Part shown: one piece after another, positions 15,213-24,368 of the stretch
How the letters are laid out: the number at the start of each line of letters is the position of its first letter
Numbering within the stretch: the stretch's first letter is position 1
Assembly: GCF_007995055.1 (NCBI RefSeq)
Contig: NZ_VOQQ01000001.1
Coordinates: 1,240,001 to 1,304,000, forward strand
DNA length: 64,000 nucleotides
Reading direction: 5' to 3'
DNA from: Sphingosinicella ginsenosidimutans
GTDB lineage: Bacteria; Pseudomonadota; Alphaproteobacteria; Sphingomonadales; Sphingomonadaceae
Notes under the pieces: model-generated
The model's database searches: none
What the model saw: the letters and a program-made list of their open reading frames with translations, nothing else
What the model was told of the DNA's origin: nothing
Position numbers and translations under genes: made by a program

Positions 15213-17174
15213 TCAGGTCGAGGCGCTCGCACGGGCCGCCTCGATCCGCGCATTGCGCCGATCGGCGAAGAGATAGCCGGCGATCAGGAGCACGATCATC
15301 GCGATCTGCGCGCCGAGCGTCTCCACCGTCGGGAACAGGCCGAGCATGGTGATGCGCGGGACGCTGTCGAGCGGGTGGACGCCGACGAACCCCGCCTCTT
15401 GGAGCGCGGCGACGCCCTTGCCGGCCAGCACGACCGCGAGGATGGCGATGAGCATGGCGCTGTAGGCGAAGAACTTGGCGATCGGCAGCTTGCGGCTGAA
15501 CTTCAGCATCGCCCAGGCGATGAGCGCGAGCAGCGCCACCGCCGACAGGAAGCCGCCGAGAAGCGCCGTGTTCTGGCCCTCGCCGCCGAGCGCGGCATAG
15601 AAGATGATCGTCTCGAACACTTCACGATAGACGGCGATGAAGGCCAGCGCGAAGAGGAACCAGCCCGATCCCTTCGACAGGGCATGATCGAGCTTTTCCT
15701 TCACATAACGCTGCCATGCGCCGGCCTGGGCCTTGCCGTGCATCCATACGCCGACGAACAGGAGGATGAGCGCGGCAAGGACCGATCCGAACCCCTCCGT
15801 CATCTCGCGGCTCGCCCCGCTGATCGTGATGAAGCGCTGGGCGACCCACCAGGTCGCGGCGCCGGCGACGAGCGCGATGACCCATCCGGCATTGACCCAG
15901 CGCAGCAGCTCGCGCCGCTCGGCCTTGATGAGGAAGCCGATCATCGCGACGACGATGAGCAGCGCTTCAAGGCCTTCGCGCACGAGGATGGCGAAGGCGC
16001 CGACGAAGGTGGAGGCGCGGTCGGCGGTGGACGGGGCCGTTGCGGCTTCCGCCTGGGTGAAGAGGCTCTGGACCCGTTCGGCGCGGGTTTCGACATCGTC
16101 GATCGGTGCGCCGCGGGCGATCGCGGCGCGAAGGCCGCCCATTTCGCGCTCGACCGCGGCGACGAGGCTGCCGTCGCGGGCGTTGAGGATGGCTTCGACC
16201 GGCTCGAACCCGTCGAGATAGGCGCGGAGCGCGAGATCGCCGGCATGGCCCCGGTCTCCGGCGCGGTAGGCCTCGATCGCCTGGCGCAGCAATGCGCGCG
16301 AGACGGCGAGGGAGGAGACGCCGCGATTCTGATCGAACACGTCGGGATCGGAGCGAAGGAAGGCAAAGACGGCATCGCCCCGCTGCGCGCCGATCTCGCT
16401 CGCCAGCTGCGCGGGCGTGAGGCCGACCAGCGTCTTGAGATCGGGGATTCGGCGACGCAGCCGGGGATCGCCGGCCCATTGCGCCTCGCCCTGCTTGCCG
16501 AGCGAATCGGGATAGGAGAAGCGGGCGACGTAAAAGGCGAGCGCCCAGCGGTCCTGCGACGGCAGGTTCGACCAGCTCTGCATCGCCGTGCCCTCGATGC
16601 CCTGGCTGATCACCTGGTAATAAGCGAAGAGGCTGCGCTCGCGGGCGCGGTCCCGGTCGGCGAAGGCGATCGGCGCGGGATCGAGCGCGTGGGCCGCCGG
16701 CGTGTCGGCATGGCCGTCGGCGCCGTGGCAGGAGGCGCAATTCTGGGCGTAGAGCGCGGCGCCACGGTTGAGGTCTGGCGGTGTCGCCGGCGCCAGCGGG
16801 ACCGGATAGGCGGCGAGCAGGTGATCGCCCAGCGCGTGCGCCCGAGACAGCACCTCATCGGCGCCCGCCTTGCGCGCGACGGCGGCCTGGAACTGGCGCG
16901 CTTCGGCGACCAGCGCGGCGCGCTGCGGGCGCGGGGGCAGGGCAGCGATCCGCGCGACGACCGAGGCGGAAAATTCGACCTGTTCGTCATATTCCGTCTG
17001 ATTGACGACGCGCCCGTTCTGCACGGCCCCGGGATAATCCACCGCCATATAGTCGAGCAGCCGCCAGGCGGTCTCCACCGGGCCCTCGTCCGCGCGCGCC
17101 GGGCCGGCCAGGGCGAAGACGGTGAACAGGAAGGCGAGGAGGAACGCGGGAAGACGGGCGGGGCGGACGGGCAT
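15213..17174 (-). CDS. cytochrome c/FTR1 family iron permease fusion
   Basis: A 653 aa inner membrane iron transporter. A signal peptide (1-29, ending AGPARADE) exports a large periplasmic region, which holds a c-type heme site CASCH (146-150). A helical region leads to the FTR1 permease, about residues 388-653, with seven hydrophobic segments. The permease has both iron motifs, REGLE (399-403) and REVFE (517-521). The heme domain suggests coupled oxidation of ferrous iron during uptake, but this is inferred. The ATG at 17174 was chosen because the signal peptide starts there; the frame stays open far upstream. Confidence 0.93.
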   Translation of the reverse strand: MPVRPARLPAFLLAFLFTVFALAGPARADEGPVETAWRLLDYMAVDYPGAVQNGRVVNQTEYDEQVEFSASVVARIAALPPRPQRAALVAEARQFQAAVARKAGADEVLSRAHALGDHLLAAYPVPLAPATPPDLNRGAALYAQNCASCHGADGHADTPAAHALDPAPIAFADRDRARERSLFAYYQVISQGIEGTAMQSWSNLPSQDRWALAFYVARFSYPDSLGKQGEAQWAGDPRLRRRIPDLKTLVGLTPAQLASEIGAQRGDAVFAFLRSDPDVFDQNRGVSSLAVSRALLRQAIEAYRAGDRGHAGDLALRAYLDGFEPVEAILNARDGSLVAAVEREMGGLRAAIARGAPIDDVETRAERVQSLFTQAEAATAPSTADRASTFVGAFAILVREGLEALLIVVAMIGFLIKAERRELLRWVNAGWVIALVAGAATWWVAQRFITISGASREMTEGFGSVLAALILLFVGVWMHGKAQAGAWQRYVKEKLDHALSKGSGWFLFALAFIAVYREVFETIIFYAALGGEGQNTALLGGFLSAVALLALIAWAMLKFSRKLPIAKFFAYSAMLIAILAVVLAGKGVAALQEAGFVGVHPLDSVPRITMLGLFPTVETLGAQIAMIVLLIAGYLFADRRNARIEAARASAST

Positions 17175-17199
17175 GGGTCCCTCATGCGGATGCGCGATC

Positions 17200-17229
17200 C
17201 GCCTAGCCCCCTTGCGATTGATTATCAAT
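17200..17229 (-). promoter_or_regulatory. predicted FTR1 promoter with Fur-like palindrome
   Basis: On the minus strand ATTGAT-A-ATCAAT (17229-17217) is a perfect 6-1-6 inverted repeat, the layout of a Fur box. It overlaps the -35 TTGATA (17228-17223), with -10 TAGGCG (17205-17200) 17 bases on. Because the gene encodes an iron permease, repression by a Fur-family protein when iron is plentiful is the natural reading; it is inferred. Confidence 0.55.
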
Positions 17230-17245
17230 AGCGGGAGATGCGGCT

Positions 17246-17905
17246 TCAGACGGCCGGGTAGCGCAGGCGGGCCAGGAAACGAGTTGGCGACGGCAGGGCC
17301 TTCGCGGTCTGGCGCCAGCGCGCCTTGGCCTTTTCGAACCGCATGACGTCGTCGATCCGCCGGTCGAGAAAGGCGGTCGTGGCGGCGAGACCCTCGCTCT
17401 CGTCGTCGAGGAAGACGAGGCTGGTCGAGGCGTAGACGCCGATGAGCGTGGCGCGCTTCGTATAATGGTTGAAATCGGCGGCGTTGTCGCCGGCGACCCG
17501 CCAGATGCGATCGGCGCTGCGCCAGGCGAGCCGGGCGCCAGTCGCCGCGTGGCGCGGCATGGCGAGCGTCGCGAGAGCACGGCGCAACGCCTCGCGGTGC
17601 GGGCGCATCGACTCGAGCCGGAAGAGGATGAGGTCGCGGATTCGCGCGCGGATCTTCATCGCCGCGATCCGGTCCGGCGGGAAGGCGGCGGCCATCGCCC
17701 GGTCGATCGAGTCGAACCAGGCGTCGATCATCTGCGGCGCGCCGCCGGGGAAGGCGAGCGCCGCGCGGTCCGCCGGAACCCCGAGCTGCTCCGCCGCCGC
17801 TGCCAGCGCCTTGCCCGACCATCCGTCGAACGCGGCGTGGGCCGGCAGCAGCGGCGCGAGCGCTGCGGCAAGCTCGTCGAGGGTCATGTCGAGGGCGTCG
17901 GTCAC
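17246..17905 (-). CDS. COQ9 family protein, ubiquinone biosynthesis
   Basis: A 219 aa lipid-binding, TetR-like-fold protein of the COQ9 family, which presents intermediates to ubiquinone-synthesis enzymes such as the C6 hydroxylase. The conserved C-terminal half includes RIWRVAGDNAADFNHYTKR and LIGVYASTSLVFLDD. I chose the GTG at 17905, which has GAGGGG just upstream and lies eight bases after the EamA gene end; ATG at 17887 is the alternative. No ubiquinone genes are adjacent. Confidence 0.87.
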   Translation of the reverse strand: MTDALDMTLDELAAALAPLLPAHAAFDGWSGKALAAAAEQLGVPADRAALAFPGGAPQMIDAWFDSIDRAMAAAFPPDRIAAMKIRARIRDLILFRLESMRPHREALRRALATLAMPRHAATGARLAWRSADRIWRVAGDNAADFNHYTKRATLIGVYASTSLVFLDDESEGLAATTAFLDRRIDDVMRFEKAKARWRQTAKALPSPTRFLARLRYPAV

Positions 17906-17912
17906 GCGCCCC

Positions 17913-18818
17913 TCATTGGGCTTCGAGCGGGTTGCTGGCAACCCCGCGGCCGGGAAGGCGGATGAGCACGAGCGCCGCGCAGATGAGCAACGCGCCGCCA
18001 ATGTCGACCGCGGTCAGCCGTTCGCCGAACGCGGCCCACCCGACCGCTGCGGCGGCCACCGGCTGGGTGAGGAAGCACAGGCCGACGACCAGCGGCGGCT
18101 GATGGCCCATGGCGTAGACGAGAAGCCCCTGGCCGATCAGCTGGCTGCTCAGCGCAAGCAGGATCACCGGCGTCCAATCGTCGGGCATCACCTGTTCGCC
18201 GATCTGCAGCGCGAGGATCAGAAGCGGGATCGCGCCGGCGGCGGTCGCGATCGCAAGCACCGGCAGCGGCGCCATCGACTGGCGGGCACGATCCACCGCG
18301 ATCAGGTAGAAGGTGTAGAAGACGCCGGCGAGCATCGCGAGCAGATCGCCGGCGAAATGCTCGCGCGAAAGCTCGAACGATCGGCCGAGCAGCAGCGCCG
18401 TTCCGAAGGCGGCGAGCGCCAGCGCCGCCGCCTGGACGCGGCTCGGCAGGCTGCGGATCAGGACGAGGCCGTAGATCGCGAAGAGGAAGCTCGCGAAATT
18501 GCCGAACAGCGTGGCGTTGGCGAGCCGGGTGCGCAGGATGCCGGCATGCCAGGCAGCGAGATCGGCGGCGAAGAAGAGTCCGCCGACGGCGATCGCGGCG
18601 ATCAACGGCCAGCGCGGCAGCGGCCGGCCGGCGTCCTGCCGCCATGCGAGCAGGATCAGGAAGGGCGCCGCCAGCCCCATTCGCCAGAATCCCGCCGCGA
18701 CCGGGCCGATATGCGCCTCCGTCCGCGCCAGCCGGACCATCCACGGCCCGACGGCGAGGACGAGATTGGCAAGGATGAGGGCAGGAAATGCAAAACGGTG
18801 CGATCGGGGCTGGTGCAT
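17913..18818 (-). CDS. EamA/DMT family transporter
   Basis: A 301 aa inner membrane protein with ten predicted helices in two EamA repeats, of the drug/metabolite transporter superfamily; the substrate is unknown. The frame can begin at a TTG (18830), but the ATG at 18818 (MHQPRSHRF) is preferred because a TATAAG -10 box lies just upstream and would leave the TTG only a few bases from the transcript start. COQ9 follows eight bases later, probably in the same transcript. Confidence 0.85.
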   Translation of the reverse strand: MHQPRSHRFAFPALILANLVLAVGPWMVRLARTEAHIGPVAAGFWRMGLAAPFLILLAWRQDAGRPLPRWPLIAAIAVGGLFFAADLAAWHAGILRTRLANATLFGNFASFLFAIYGLVLIRSLPSRVQAAALALAAFGTALLLGRSFELSREHFAGDLLAMLAGVFYTFYLIAVDRARQSMAPLPVLAIATAAGAIPLLILALQIGEQVMPDDWTPVILLALSSQLIGQGLLVYAMGHQPPLVVGLCFLTQPVAAAAVGWAAFGERLTAVDIGGALLICAALVLIRLPGRGVASNPLEAQ

Positions 18819-18832
18819 TTCGATTTGCAACC

Positions 18833-18860
18833 CTTATATCCGCCGCGACGCAGCATTGAA
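18833..18860 (-). promoter_or_regulatory. predicted promoter of the EamA gene
   Basis: Minus-strand -10 TATAAG (18838-18833) with a weak -35 TTCAAT (18860-18855), 16 bases apart. It lies inside the very short divergent gap shared with the old yellow enzyme gene, so both promoters must overlap. Confidence 0.35.
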
Positions 18861-18869
18861 AGGATGGCC

Positions 18870-19955
18870 ATGCCGTCTCTGTTCGACCCGATCAAGCTCG
18901 GCGCCATCGTGGCGCCCAATCGAATCCTCATGGCGCCGCTCACCCGCGGTCGCGCGACCCGCGATCATGTGCCGACCGCGCTCATGCAGACCTATTATGC
19001 GCAGCGCGCCGGCGCGGGCCTCATCATCAGCGAGGCGACGGGGATCAGTCGCGCCGGCCTCGGCTGGCCCTATGCGCCGGGACTGTGGACCGAGGCGCAG
19101 GTCGAAGGCTGGAAGCCGGTGACCGACGCGGTCCACGACGCCGGCGGCCGGATTTTCGCCCAGCTCTGGCATATGGGACGGGTCGTTCACCCGAGCCTTA
19201 GCGGCGCGCAGCCGGTCTCGGCCTCGGCGACCACGGCGCCCGGCAAGGCCCACACTTATGACGGGCGGCAGCCCTATGTGGAGGCGCGTCCGCTCCGGCT
19301 CGACGAGATTCCCGAGCTGGTCGACGATTATATCCGCGCCGCCCGCAATGCGATCGCCGCCGGCTTCGACGGCGTCCAGCTCCACGCCGCCAACGGCTAT
19401 CTGATCGACCAGTTCCTGCGCGACGGCACCAATTTGCGCGACGACGATTATGGCGGCCCGATCGAAAACCGGGTGCGCCTGCTGCGCCAGGTGACGCAGG
19501 CGATCGCGGACGCGGTCGGTGCGGACCGGACGGCGGTCCGCCTTTCGCCCAATGGCGACACCCAAGGGGTCAATGACAGCGATCCGGTGACGACCTTCAC
19601 CGCCGCCGCCCGGGTTCTGGACGAGATCGGCATCGCCTTTCTCGAGCTTCGCGAGCCCGGCTTCGAGGGCACGTTCGGCAAGGCCGAGGTGCCCCCGGTC
19701 CATCCGCATATCCGCAAGGCGTTCAGCGGCCCGCTGGTGCTCAATTCCGACTATGTCTTCGCGAGCGGCCAGGCCGCTCTCGATGCCGGCGAGGCGGACG
19801 CCATCAGCTTCGGCCGGACCTTTCTCGCCAATCCGGACCTCGTCGAGCGCTTCCGCACGGGCGCGCGGCTCAACCCGGAGATGATGGCGACCTGGTACGG
19901 CCAGGGACCGGAGGGCTATACGGACTATCCGACGCTGGAGAATGCCGTCGCCTAG
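18870..19955 (+). CDS. old yellow enzyme family alkene reductase
   Basis: An FMN-dependent NAD(P)H oxidoreductase of the NemA/OYE group that reduces activated C=C bonds and may detoxify nitro compounds or unsaturated carbonyls. The 361 aa TIM barrel starts [12 protein letters not shown] and has APLTRGRA, the substrate-binding pair [18 protein letters not shown] and the FMN phosphate region [15 protein letters not shown]. The ATG at 18870 has AAAGGA five bases upstream; ATG at 18864 is in frame too. Its stop overlaps that of ribH. Confidence 0.92.
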   Translation: MPSLFDPIKLGAIVAPNRILMAPLTRGRATRDHVPTALMQTYYAQRAGAGLIISEATGISRAGLGWPYAPGLWTEAQVEGWKPVTDAVHDAGGRIFAQLWHMGRVVHPSLSGAQPVSASATTAPGKAHTYDGRQPYVEARPLRLDEIPELVDDYIRAARNAIAAGFDGVQLHAANGYLIDQFLRDGTNLRDDDYGGPIENRVRLLRQVTQAIADAVGADRTAVRLSPNGDTQGVNDSDPVTTFTAAARVLDEIGIAFLELREPGFEGTFGKAEVPPVHPHIRKAFSGPLVLNSDYVFASGQAALDAGEADAISFGRTFLANPDLVERFRTGARLNPEMMATWYGQGPEGYTDYPTLENAVA

Positions 19956-20374
19956 ACGGCGAATCCCCGCTTCAGGGCGAGCATGGCGAGCGCGGCCCTG
20001 GCCGCCTCGCCGCCCTTGTCCTTCTGCGCCGGATCGGCGCGGACCAGGGCCTGCGCCTCGTTTTCCACCGTCAGGATGCCGTTGCCGATGGCGAGGCCGT
20101 CGAGGCTGAGCGCCATCAGCCCGCGGGCGCTTTCGCCGGCGACGATCTCGAAATGGTAGGTCTCGCCGCGGATCACGACGCCGAGCCCGACATAGGCGTC
20201 GTATCGCGCGCTTTCGGACGCCGCCGCGACCGCGCCCGGCACTTCGAGCGCGCCGGGAACGGTCACCGTCTCGTGCGTGTGGCCGGCCGCCTCGATCGCG
20301 GCGCGCGCGCCGGCGAGCAGCAGGTCATTGAGATGCGCGTAGAACCGCGCCTCGACGATCAGGATGTGGGCCAT
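19952..20374 (-). CDS. ribH: 6,7-dimethyl-8-ribityllumazine synthase
   Basis: Condenses the ribitylamino-uracil and 3,4-dihydroxy-2-butanone 4-phosphate to lumazine, the penultimate step of riboflavin synthesis. The 140 aa protein is short but complete: [28 protein letters not shown] with the catalytic His, and [18 protein letters not shown]. It is the last gene of the rib operon, two bases after ribB. The stop overlaps the convergent OYE gene. Confidence 0.94.
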   Translation of the reverse strand: MAHILIVEARFYAHLNDLLLAGARAAIEAAGHTHETVTVPGALEVPGAVAAASESARYDAYVGLGVVIRGETYHFEIVAGESARGLMALSLDGLAIGNGILTVENEAQALVRADPAQKDKGGEAARAALAMLALKRGFAV

Positions 20375-20376
20375 GG

Positions 20377-21666
20377 TCAGTCCTCCGCGCCGGGGATCGG
20401 CTGCTCGCCCACGATGGCGAGGCCGTAGCCGGCGAGCGCGACCGGCGTGTGGTGGCTGTTGGTCAGCAGGATCATGTCGTGCACGCCGAGCGCCGCGAGG
20501 ATCTGGGCGCCGACGCCATAATCGCGCAATTGCTCCTTGTCGCTGGCGGCCGCCTGGCCGCTGCGGACCCGGAGCGCGTTGGCCAGCGTCCCCGGCGCGG
20601 GGCGGTTGATGACGACGATCGCGCCCGAGCCATGCGCCTCGATCGCCTTCATCGCGCCTTCGAGCAGGCCGCCGCGCGGCCCGGCCTCGGCAAAGGCATC
20701 GGACAGGAGGTTGAGCGCGTGCATCCGCACCAGCGTCGGCCTCTCGCCGTCGATCGTTCCCTTGACCAGGGCGATCTGTTCGAGCCCCGAGGCCTTGTTG
20801 AGGAAGGTCTTGGCGATCCAGGCGCCGCCCCAGCGGCTCTCGAACCGCGCCTCGGCCGTCTGCTCGATCACGCGGTCCATCCGCAGCCGATAGGCGATGA
20901 GATCGCGGATCGTGCCGATCCTGAGGCCATGGGCGCGGGCGAAATCGATCAATTCGTCCATCCGCGCCATCGTCCCGTCGTCGCTCATGATCTCGCAGAT
21001 CACGCCGGAGGGATTGAGCCCCGCGAGCCGCGCGACATCCACCGCCGCCTCGGTATGGCCGGCGCGGACGAGCACGCCGCCGTCGCGCGCGGCGAGCGGG
21101 AAGACATGGCCGGGCGAGACGATCTGCTCGGGGCCGTTGGCGGCGTCGATCGCGACCGAAATGGTGCGGGCGCGGTCGGCGGCCGAAATGCCGGTGGTGA
21201 CGCCCTCGCGCGCTTCGATCGAGGTCGTGAAGGCGGTCTCCATCTTGGTGCCGTTGGTGCGGCTCATCGGTTGCAGACCGAGCTGGTCGACGCGTTCGCG
21301 GGTGAGGGCGAGGCAGATGAGGCCCCGGCCATGCTTGGCCATGAAGTTGATCGCGTCGGGCGTCGCCATCTGCGCCGGGATGATGAGATCGCCCTCATTC
21401 TCGCGATCCTCGTCGTCGACCAGGATGAACATGCGGCCGTTGCGCGCCTCGTCGATGATCTGCTCGGCCGTCGCCATGACGTCGCGATTGCCGGCGGACA
21501 GGAACTTTTCGAGCTTCAGCAGGGTATCGGCGGTGGGATTCCAGTCGGGCTCGCCGACATTGCGCAGGCTGTTGGGATGGAGACCGGCGGCGCGGGCGAG
21601 GCCGGCCCGGCTCATTTCCCCGGTGGCGACGAGTTCGCAGACGCGATCGATCAGCAAGGTGCTCAT
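20377..21666 (-). CDS. ribB: 3,4-dihydroxy-2-butanone-4-phosphate synthase with N-terminal HTH and degenerate GTP cyclohydrolase II domain (RibBX type)
   Basis: Makes the four-carbon riboflavin precursor from ribulose 5-phosphate. Residues 1-58 look like an XRE-type helix-turn-helix ([14 protein letters not shown], then [16 protein letters not shown]). Residues 63 to about 265 are the synthase, with the acidic active site [10 protein letters not shown]. The last 160 residues resemble GTP cyclohydrolase II but lack its zinc cysteines: where the family has a Cys-Cys-Cys cluster this protein reads [16 protein letters not shown]. So cyclohydrolase activity is unlikely, and a separate ribA should exist elsewhere. 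Length is 429 aa. Confidence 0.9.
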   Translation of the reverse strand: MSTLLIDRVCELVATGEMSRAGLARAAGLHPNSLRNVGEPDWNPTADTLLKLEKFLSAGNRDVMATAEQIIDEARNGRMFILVDDEDRENEGDLIIPAQMATPDAINFMAKHGRGLICLALTRERVDQLGLQPMSRTNGTKMETAFTTSIEAREGVTTGISAADRARTISVAIDAANGPEQIVSPGHVFPLAARDGGVLVRAGHTEAAVDVARLAGLNPSGVICEIMSDDGTMARMDELIDFARAHGLRIGTIRDLIAYRLRMDRVIEQTAEARFESRWGGAWIAKTFLNKASGLEQIALVKGTIDGERPTLVRMHALNLLSDAFAEAGPRGGLLEGAMKAIEAHGSGAIVVINRPAPGTLANALRVRSGQAAASDKEQLRDYGVGAQILAALGVHDMILLTNSHHTPVALAGYGLAIVGEQPIPGAED

Positions 21667-21711
21667 GCCGGCCGGATTATCACACCGAAATGTGATCGTC
21701 CATTGCGGAAA

Positions 21712-22326
21712 TCACACCACGCTGTTGCGTGCGGCAAGCATACGGCCGAGATAGCGGGCGAGGATGTCGATCTCGACATTGAGCGCCCGGCCGACGGCGA
21801 GATCGTCGAAGGTCGTCTGCGCGCGGGTGTGCGGGATGAGATTGATCGAGAAGAGCGCCCCGCCGCCCGGCCGGTCGGCGACATCGTTGACGGTGAGCGA
21901 CACGCCGTCGAGCGCGATCGAGCCCTTGGCGGCGAGATAGGGGGCGAGCTCCGGCCCCACCGCGACCGCGATCCGGGTCGAATCGCCGACCGGCTCGACC
22001 GCCTCGATCGTGCCGATGCCGTCGACATGGCCGGTGACGATATGGCCGCCAAGCTCGTCGCCGACCTTGAGCGCCCGCTCGAGATTGAGCCGCGCGCCGG
22101 CGGTCCACAGGCCGGGGCGGGTGCGCGCCTGGGTTTCGGCCGAGACGTCGACCGCGAACCAGCCGGCGCCCTTGTCGACCACGGTAAGGCAGACGCCCGA
22201 ACAGGCGATCGATGCGCCGAGATCGACGCCGGCCATGTCATAGCCGCTGGCGATGCGCGCGCGCAGGTCCCCGCGCTGCTCGACGGCCTCGATCCGGCCG
22301 ATATCGGTGACGATCCCGGTAAACAT
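21712..22326 (-). CDS. ribE: riboflavin synthase alpha chain
   Basis: Dismutates two lumazines to riboflavin and the ribitylamino-uracil. The 204 aa protein has two lumazine-binding repeats: MFTGIVTDIGRIEAV with SIACSGVCLTVVD, and GGHIVTGHVDGIGTI with GSIALDGVSLTVND. Its ATG overlaps the ribD stop by one base (TGATG), and ribB starts 45 bases downstream. Confidence 0.95.
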   Translation of the reverse strand: MFTGIVTDIGRIEAVEQRGDLRARIASGYDMAGVDLGASIACSGVCLTVVDKGAGWFAVDVSAETQARTRPGLWTAGARLNLERALKVGDELGGHIVTGHVDGIGTIEAVEPVGDSTRIAVAVGPELAPYLAAKGSIALDGVSLTVNDVADRPGGGALFSINLIPHTRAQTTFDDLAVGRALNVEIDILARYLGRMLAARNSVV

Positions 22327-23291
22327 CAGCGGGACCGCACGTAGTCTTCGCGAAGGTCGCTGCCAAGCGGTCGCGTCGCGATCCGGCGCCAGCGGCCGTG
22401 CGCGGCGGCGAGCGAATCGAGGCCGATATCGGCGAGACCGGCCTTGCCCCCGCCGACCAGGATCGGCGCGCGATAGATGAGGAGCCGATCGACGAGGTCG
22501 GCCGCAACGAACGCAGCCGCGGTCCTGGCGCCACCCTCGACCATGAGGTCGTTGATGCCATCGAGGGCATGGATCGCGCCCGGCTCGGCGATCCGCGCCC
22601 AGCCTTCGGGCGCATCGCCTCCGGTCAGCAGCGCGCGCATGGGCGATCGATCGGCAAGGCCGGGAAGGCGAACGTCGAGCGAAGGCGAGTCCGCTTCATA
22701 GGTGCCGCGGCCGACCAGGATCATGTCGGCGCGCGCACGCTCGGCATGGGCGTCCGCGCGCGCCTCCGCCCCCGTCAGCCACCGGCTTTCACCCGAGGCG
22801 AGCGCGATCCGCCCGTCGATCGACAAAGCCAGTTTCAAGGTGACGAACGGCCGGCCGAGCCGGATGCGGGTGAGGAAGCCGGCCATCGAGGCTTCGGCGG
22901 CTTCGGTGCAGATCCCCTGCGTCACCGCGATTCCGGCCGCCTCGATCCGCGCTACGCCCCTGCCGTCGATGCGCGGATCGGGATCGCCGCACGCGATCAC
23001 CACCCGCGCCGGCCGCGCGGCGACGAGCAGGTCGGCGCAGGCGGGCCCGCGCGCGCTTTCATGCGCGCAGGGCTCCAGCGATGCATAGACGGTGGCGCCC
23101 TGCGCCTCGTCGCCCGCTTCGGCGAGCGCCATGGCTTCGGCGTGGGGCCGGCCGCCGGGCTGCGTCCAGCCGCGACCGACGACGCGTCCCTCCTTCACGA
23201 TCAGGCAGCCGACATTGGGATTGGGGGCCGTGCGCCCCCGGCCACGCCAGCCGAGCGCGACCGCCGCCGCCATCCACCGCGCGTCGCTCAA
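22326..23291 (-). CDS. ribD: bifunctional riboflavin deaminase/reductase
   Basis: Deaminates then reduces the pyrimidine intermediate of riboflavin synthesis. The deaminase zinc site is His50-Ala-Glu52 with Cys75 and Cys85 (PCAHESARGPAC). The C-terminal reductase starts near RPFVTLKLALSIDGRIA. I place the start at a TTG (23291) that overlaps the preceding stop as TTGA. The first Met in frame, six codons later, is the alternative, and the frame stays open upstream only as a shadow. Length is 321 aa, slightly shorter than E. coli RibD. Confidence 0.92.
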   Translation of the reverse strand: MSDARWMAAAVALGWRGRGRTAPNPNVGCLIVKEGRVVGRGWTQPGGRPHAEAMALAEAGDEAQGATVYASLEPCAHESARGPACADLLVAARPARVVIACGDPDPRIDGRGVARIEAAGIAVTQGICTEAAEASMAGFLTRIRLGRPFVTLKLALSIDGRIALASGESRWLTGAEARADAHAERARADMILVGRGTYEADSPSLDVRLPGLADRSPMRALLTGGDAPEGWARIAEPGAIHALDGINDLMVEGGARTAAAFVAADLVDRLLIYRAPILVGGGKAGLADIGLDSLAAAHGRWRRIATRPLGSDLREDYVRSR

Positions 23292-23614
23292 AGGCCGATC
23301 CGGTTCATGCTCTCGTCGAGCCGCTGGAATTCCTGCCGCCGCCGCTCGCGCGCGGCGTTGAGCCGGTCCAGATCGGCCTTCTGCTGGGCGCGGATCTCCG
23401 CATCGGTGCGCGTCGCCGGCCAGCTCTTGAAATAGACGATCTCCTCGCGCGGGCGGATGTTCTGGCCGCTGTCGATGAAGAAGGCGAGGATGATGAGGGC
23501 CGGGATGAGCGCGGAAATCGCCGCGATCGCCCATTGGTGGCGCGGACGCTCGCTCAGGAAGGCGCGCAGATCGGTCCAGAGGACGCGTGGCGAGGCGGGC
23601 CGGGGAAGAGGCAT
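23288..23614 (-). CDS. conserved small membrane protein, first gene of the rib operon
   Basis: A 108 aa protein with one hydrophobic helix at about residues 29-47 (IAAISALIPALIILAFFID). A charged coiled-coil-like tail follows, rich in Arg, Glu and Gln (DLDRLNAARERRRQEFQRL). The N-terminal part would be cytosolic. I do not recognise a named family. Its stop overlaps the ribD start (TTGA), so it is translationally coupled to riboflavin synthesis genes. Confidence 0.7.
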   Translation of the reverse strand: MPLPRPASPRVLWTDLRAFLSERPRHQWAIAAISALIPALIILAFFIDSGQNIRPREEIVYFKSWPATRTDAEIRAQQKADLDRLNAARERRRQEFQRLDESMNRIGL

Positions 23615-23660
23615 GGCGGCAAGATAGTCGCCCGCCCCCCGGCCCGCCAGTCCCGCGCGA

Positions 23661-24326
23661 TCAGGCGTCGGTCAGACGGAAGGTCAGCGTCAACGTCATC
23701 GTGCCCGCGACGGGGCGGCCATCCTCGGTCGCCGGCCGGAAGCGCCAGCGGCTGAGCGCCTGGCGCTCGGTGACGCGCCAGAAGGCATCGCTGGTCGCCG
23801 ACAATCGCTCGATGGCGCTGACGCGACCGTCCGGCGCGATGGTGATGCGAACCCGCACGGTTCCTTCGTGCTCCATCCGCTGCTCGGATGGCGGATAAGG
23901 CGGCTGCAGCGAATCGCGATAGCGCGGATCGACCTGCGGTTGGACGAAGACCGGCTGGTGGACCGGTATCGTCGGACTATCGCCGGCGTCATGGCCGCTG
24001 CCTTCGGCGACCCGGATGGGGCCGGGATCGGCAGTCGCAGTCGTCGTCGCGTGATTGTCGTTGGGCGCGATCGGCGGATTGTGTTGCGGCGGGGTGTAGA
24101 TCGGCGTGCTGCGCGGGGTTTCGTGGCGGGTCGCCGGGCGAGGATCGGGCGGCGGCGTGCGCGGCGCGGGCACGAAGGTTGTCACCAGCGGCCGGTAAGC
24201 GGGCCGCACCCAGACCGGCCCTTTCACCATCAGGATCGCCGCGATCACCGCGGCATGAAGCGCCACCACCACACCGAGCGTGGCCGGGCTTGACCGTTTC
24301 TGTTCGAGAAATCCTGCTCCTGTCAT
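23661..24326 (-). CDS. TonB-like energy transducer
   Basis: A 221 aa inner membrane protein that would pass proton-motive force to TonB-dependent outer membrane receptors. One N-terminal helix (about 17-35) anchors it, a Pro-rich periplasmic linker follows (residues about 50-130), and the C-terminal TonB fold includes GTVRVRITIAPDGRVSAI and LSRWRFRPATEDG. The ATG at 24326 has GGAGGAG upstream. No exbB or exbD is adjacent. The receptor at 27962 is a potential but unproven partner. Confidence 0.88.
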   Translation of the reverse strand: MTGAGFLEQKRSSPATLGVVVALHAAVIAAILMVKGPVWVRPAYRPLVTTFVPAPRTPPPDPRPATRHETPRSTPIYTPPQHNPPIAPNDNHATTTATADPGPIRVAEGSGHDAGDSPTIPVHQPVFVQPQVDPRYRDSLQPPYPPSEQRMEHEGTVRVRITIAPDGRVSAIERLSATSDAFWRVTERQALSRWRFRPATEDGRPVAGTMTLTLTFRLTDA

Positions 24327-24368
24327 GGCTCGTCTCCTCCTCGATACCGGTCTTCGCCGGTTCGATAG

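Noticed and set aside
17175..17822. N-terminal extension of the FTR1 fusion
   Set aside because: The frame crosses the COQ9 gene and the promoter; a clean signal peptide starts at 17174.
23292..23660. FMN riboswitch upstream of the rib operon
   Set aside because: I looked for the conserved AGGG/GAUC-type core and paired stems before 23614 and 23291 and saw none; the region is coding or very short.
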